From assembly GCA_027490345.1 (NCBI GenBank), contig JAIXYF010000343.1, positions 1-9,274 on the forward strand: a DNA stretch of 9,274 nt, given 5' to 3'. The notes beneath the pieces were generated by a model. The model saw only the letters and a list, made by a program, of their open reading frames with translations. It made no database searches and was not told the origin of the DNA. Positions 6,747-9,274 of this stretch are shown piece by piece. This DNA comes from Novosphingobium sp. Its GTDB lineage: Bacteria; Pseudomonadota; Alphaproteobacteria; Sphingomonadales; Sphingomonadaceae. Within the stretch, counting starts at the first letter, position 1. Every line of letters begins with the position of its first letter. The translations under genes were made by a program, and so were the position numbers.

Positions 6747-6827
6747 CCCGCCCTTTTGCCACTCTGCGGCGGACGGTCAAACGATCACAAACGCTATCTT
6801 TACGCCCCGGTGCTAATCCGGCGCCCG
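6747..6827. promoter_or_regulatory. Divergent intergenic region between the hydrolase operon and the glycosyltransferase
   Basis: These 81 bp must carry promoters for both directions unless each gene is read from elsewhere. The patch at about 6775-6804 is visibly richer in A and T than its surroundings. TATCTT at 6795-6800 is a possible plus-strand -10 and TTGACC (minus strand, 6780-6775) a possible -35 for the hydrolase, but neither has a convincing partner hexamer. This is positional inference more than motif recognition. Confidence 0.3.
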
Positions 6828-8117
6828 ATGAAGCACCGTATCACCGCTGCGCAAGGCTGGTTTGCCACCAGCCGGGGCGCCCTCATCGCGCTGTTTGCGC
6901 TCTTTGCAGCCTTGCGCGCGGCGGCGATCCTGCTCGATGTTACGCCCACGTCCGATGCGGACTGGTACTACACGCGCGCCGCCATGCTGGCTGAGGGGCT
7001 TGGGTATCTGGGCAACAATGGCTTGCCCACGGCTTATTGGCCCCCCGGATGGCCGATGGCGATGAGCCTTGCGTTCCGCGTGCTGGGCACCTCCGTGGTC
7101 ACGGTGGGCCTCTTCAACCTGGCCAGTGCCGTGCTCGCCGGATGGCTGACCTATGATCTCGCCCGCCGCCTGTTCGGCTCCGAACTGGGCGCGCGCGCCG
7201 CGCTGCTGCTGCTGGCGGTCTATCCCAACTCGATCCTCTATGTGCCGCTGGCGCTGACGGAAGTGTTCTACACCACCCTGCTGCTGGCGGGTTGCTGGCT
7301 GCTGATCGCGCGCAAGGGGGCGCTGCGGCTGGTGTTCGCGGGGCTGGTGTTCGGGATCGCGACGCTGGTCAAGGCGCAGACGCTGGTGGTCATTCCGCTG
7401 ATTTGCCTGATTGGCTTGCTGCGCGATGGCAACGTGGTGCGCCGCACCCCGGGTGTAGTGGCGCGCGGGGCGTTCATCATCGCGGTGGCGGCCATGGTCG
7501 TCGCGCCGTGGACGATCCGCAACCACAATGCGATGGGCGCGTGGATTCCGGTTTCGACCAATGGCGGGATCACGCTTCTGACGGGCAACAATGACAGCGC
7601 GCGCGGCGGGTTCACGCCAGATGATGCGCTGGTCAAGGCGCTCGATGCGCGCACCGGCCTCAGTGAAATGGAATACGATGCCGAAGCCAGCCGCCTCGGC
7701 AAGGAATGGATCAAGGCACATCCCGCGCAGTTCCTGAAGCTGATGCCGATGAAGCTCTTCCGCCTCTGGGGGCCGGACGGCGAAGGGCAGTGGGCTTATG
7801 AGACCGGCTCTCCGGCCTGGAAGGCCGCGCCCTGGGCCTTCACCCTGCTGCGCGTGGCCAACCAGCTGTGGTATTTTGCGCTGCTTGGCCTGTTTGGCGG
7901 GGCCGCCGTGCTGATGATCCACCAGCGCCGCGCCAGCGGTGAACGCGTGATCGACTGGTGGCTGCTGCCTTATGGCATCGCGCTCTATCCCAGCGCGATT
8001 GCCATGGTCTTTTCGGGCCAATCACGCTTCCATTATCCGGTTATGCCCTTCGTGTGCATGGCGGCGGGGTGGGTGCTGACGGTGTGGATGGAGCGGCGGG
8101 CGTCCCGCGAAGCCTAA
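6828..8117 (+). CDS. GT-C fold membrane glycosyltransferase, family 39 / PMT_2 type
   Basis: 429 residues with many hydrophobic segments (about 17-37, 90-108, 122-140, 145-161, 168-178, 185-198, 210-228, 345-364, 378-396, 403-420), so an inner-membrane protein. After the first membrane segment SDADWYYTRA (42-51) supplies the acidic pair expected in the first periplasmic loop of GT-C enzymes, which use polyprenyl-phosphate-linked sugars. NGGITLLTGNN (245-255) and RFHYPVMPF (400-408) are typical of bacterial PMT_2/GT39 proteins. The C-terminus is short, with no extra periplasmic domain. Start: the ATG at 6828 begins MKHRITAAQG just before the first membrane helix. Neither it nor a GTG at 6810 has a clear Shine-Dalgarno. 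Acceptor and sugar are unknown, and no lipid or polysaccharide genes lie beside it in this window. Confidence 0.88.
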   Translation: MKHRITAAQGWFATSRGALIALFALFAALRAAAILLDVTPTSDADWYYTRAAMLAEGLGYLGNNGLPTAYWPPGWPMAMSLAFRVLGTSVVTVGLFNLASAVLAGWLTYDLARRLFGSELGARAALLLLAVYPNSILYVPLALTEVFYTTLLLAGCWLLIARKGALRLVFAGLVFGIATLVKAQTLVVIPLICLIGLLRDGNVVRRTPGVVARGAFIIAVAAMVVAPWTIRNHNAMGAWIPVSTNGGITLLTGNNDSARGGFTPDDALVKALDARTGLSEMEYDAEASRLGKEWIKAHPAQFLKLMPMKLFRLWGPDGEGQWAYETGSPAWKAAPWAFTLLRVANQLWYFALLGLFGGAAVLMIHQRRASGERVIDWWLLPYGIALYPSAIAMVFSGQSRFHYPVMPFVCMAAGWVLTVWMERRASREA

Positions 8118-8125
8118 CAGCCCTT

Positions 8126-8142
8126 CCGGCGCGCGCCGGTTT
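8126..8142 (+). terminator. Perfect GC palindrome with short T-run after the glycosyltransferase gene
   Basis: Eight bases past the stop codon, CCGGCGCGCGCCGG (8126-8139) is a 14-base perfect palindrome followed by TTT. Because it has no true loop, at most four or five pairs can form in RNA, and the T-run is short. It is a weak intrinsic terminator candidate, and some read-through into thrS is possible. Confidence 0.35.
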
Positions 8143-8163
8143 CTGCCAAAGGCAGCGCAAACC
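8138..8163 (+). promoter_or_regulatory. Hairpin just upstream of thrS
   Basis: GGTTT (8138-8142) pairs with AAACC (8159-8163), and CTGCC (8143-8147) with GGCAG (8151-8155) around an AAA loop, giving ten pairs with a three-base bulge. It ends 13 bases before the thrS ATG. It shares GG (8138-8139) with the preceding palindrome, so the two folds exclude each other at that edge. Threonyl-tRNA synthetase is known to bind its own leader in E. coli, but this hairpin was not matched to an anticodon-like operator (no clear CGU-loop mimic). Confidence 0.35.
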
Positions 8164-8176
8164 AGCGAGAGCGCCC

Positions 8177-9274
8177 ATGTCCGAAATGTTCAAGATCACC
8201 CTGCCTGACGGTTCGTTGCGCGAAGTAGCGCCCGGCACCACCCCGGCAGACATTGCCGCAGCGATCGGCCCGGGCCTGGCCAAGGCCGCCATCGGCGCGC
8301 GCGTGAACGGCGAACTTTTCGACATTACCCGCCCCTTCGAAGGCGATGCTGCGCTGGCGCTCGTCACCGCGCGCGATGAGGCCGATGCGCTTGAGCTCGT
8401 GCGCCACGATTTTGCCCATGTGCTGGCCGAAGCGGTGCAGAGCCTGTTTCCCGGCACGCAGATCACGTTCGGGCCGAGCACCGACGACGGCTTCTACTAC
8501 GATTTCGCGCCGAAAGACCGCGCCTTTACCGAGGACGATCTTCCGGCCATCGAAGAGGCGATGCGCAAGATCATCGCTGCCGACAAACCGCTGCGCCGCG
8601 AAGTGTGGAGCCGCGCCGATCTGATCGCGCGCTGGCAGCAGCAAGGCGAGAGCTTCAAGGCCGAATGGGCCGCCGAACTGCCGGAAAACGAGGAGCTCAC
8701 TGTCTACTGGTCGGGCAGCGACTGGCTCGACATGTGCCGCGGACCGCACTTGGCTTCCACCGGCAAGCTCGATCCGCAGGCCTTCAAGCTCACGCGCGTT
8801 TCGGGCGCATACTGGCGCGGCGATCAGGCCAACGCGATGCTTAGCCGTGTTTATGGCACCGGCTGGCTCAACAAGAAGCAATTGGACGCGCACCTCACCC
8901 GGCTGGAAGAAGCCGCCAAGCGCGATCACCGCAAGCTGGGCGCGGAGATGGACTTGTTCCATCTGCAGGCCGAAGCCCATGGCAGTGTGTTCTGGCACCC
9001 CAAGGGCTTTCGCATCTACCGCGAGCTTGAGGCCTATATGCGCCGCGCCATTGATGGTGCGGGCTACAAGGAGGTCAAGACTCCGCAAGTGATGGACGCG
9101 CGCCAGTGGGAGCAGTCCGGCCACTGGGGCAAGTACCGCGAAAACATGTTCGTCATCCCCGACGAAGTGCCGAACACCGAGGACGAAGGTCCGGTTATCT
9201 CGGGCGAAGCCGACTGGATGGCCCTGAAGCCGATGAACTGCCCGGCGCACGTGCTGATTTTCCGCCAAGGCCTC
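8177..9274 (+). CDS. thrS: Threonyl-tRNA synthetase, N-terminal 366 residues (C-terminus beyond window)
   Basis: Class II synthetase that charges tRNA-Thr and hydrolyses Ser-tRNA-Thr. Seen in order: TGS domain (about 1-63, ITLPDGSLREVAPGTT); editing domain with the zinc-site-like pair HDFAH (His77, His81) and DMCRGPHL (Cys187, His191); then the start of the catalytic core with DLFHLQAEAHGSVFWHPKG (259-277), VKTPQVMD (300-307, motif 1 area) and KPMNCPAHVLIF (351-362). Cys355 corresponds to the first zinc ligand of the active site (Cys334 in E. coli). Relative to E. coli there is an acidic insertion of about 20 residues (329-348) before that motif, and NCPA replaces NCPG. I believe both occur in other alphaproteobacterial ThrRS. 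Full length would be about 650-670. The ATG at 8177 is preceded by a weak GAG-rich site; ATG at 8186 is an alternative. Confidence 0.97.
   Translation, partial: MSEMFKITLPDGSLREVAPGTTPADIAAAIGPGLAKAAIGARVNGELFDITRPFEGDAALALVTARDEADALELVRHDFAHVLAEAVQSLFPGTQITFGPSTDDGFYYDFAPKDRAFTEDDLPAIEEAMRKIIAADKPLRREVWSRADLIARWQQQGESFKAEWAAELPENEELTVYWSGSDWLDMCRGPHLASTGKLDPQAFKLTRVSGAYWRGDQANAMLSRVYGTGWLNKKQLDAHLTRLEEAAKRDHRKLGAEMDLFHLQAEAHGSVFWHPKGFRIYRELEAYMRRAIDGAGYKEVKTPQVMDARQWEQSGHWGKYRENMFVIPDEVPNTEDEGPVISGEADWMALKPMNCPAHVLIFRQGL

Noticed and set aside
6165..6827. A 221-codon upstream extension of the glycosyltransferase frame
   Set aside because: It runs antisense through the hydrolase gene, and its product has no membrane or GT features. 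The glycosyltransferase plausibly begins at 6828, just before its first membrane helix.
6813..8021. A 402-codon minus-strand open frame opposite the glycosyltransferase
   Set aside because: Composition is Arg/His/Gln-rich with no domain, and the plus strand encodes a convincing membrane enzyme.
8114..9268. A 384-codon minus-strand open frame opposite thrS
   Set aside because: thrS motifs are intact on the plus strand, so this is a shadow frame.

Overview
The window is GC-rich DNA whose protein sequences look alphaproteobacterial, most likely from the Sphingomonadales (sphingomonad or erythrobacter relatives). The basis is the very large NAD-dependent glutamate dehydrogenase, the form of the threonyl-tRNA synthetase and the overall codon bias. 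The lineage is inferred from family resemblance, not from a marker gene. No insertion sequence, phage gene, tRNA, rRNA or CRISPR array was seen.

Layout from left to right. (1) Minus strand, 1-3506: the first 1,168 residues of a large NAD-specific glutamate dehydrogenase, whose C-terminus lies beyond the left edge. (2) 3507-3872: a 366-bp gap. It holds the gdh ribosome binding site, a perfect 17-bp tandem duplication in the gdh leader, an extended -10 promoter candidate inside a 25-bp imperfect dyad, and a 192-bp element (3671-3862) whose arms pair in nested order, as in a structured RNA. (3) Minus strand, 6746 down to 3873: a compact three-gene operon in the order alpha/beta hydrolase, TPR-repeat protein, luciferase-like flavin monooxygenase. 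The last junction is an ATGA overlap, and the TPR gene has its Shine-Dalgarno on the stop codon of the hydrolase. (4) Plus strand, 6828-8117: an integral-membrane GT-C glycosyltransferase (family 39 / PMT_2 type), divergent from the operon. (5) Plus strand, 8177 to the right edge: the first 366 residues of threonyl-tRNA synthetase, after a 59-bp gap with two overlapping hairpins.

The genes do not form one pathway. gdh (glutamate catabolism) and thrS (translation) are core genes flanking a small accessory-looking operon and a lone glycosyltransferase. The most interesting region is the 3507-3872 gap: its extended nested pairing and layered regulatory-type repeats are not explained by any gene. 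The 192-bp element is a candidate unassigned structured RNA or the remnant of an inverted-repeat element. Its overall plan (long closing stem, asymmetric bubble carrying a side hairpin, long irregular apical stem) resembles 6S RNA, but the identity is unproven.
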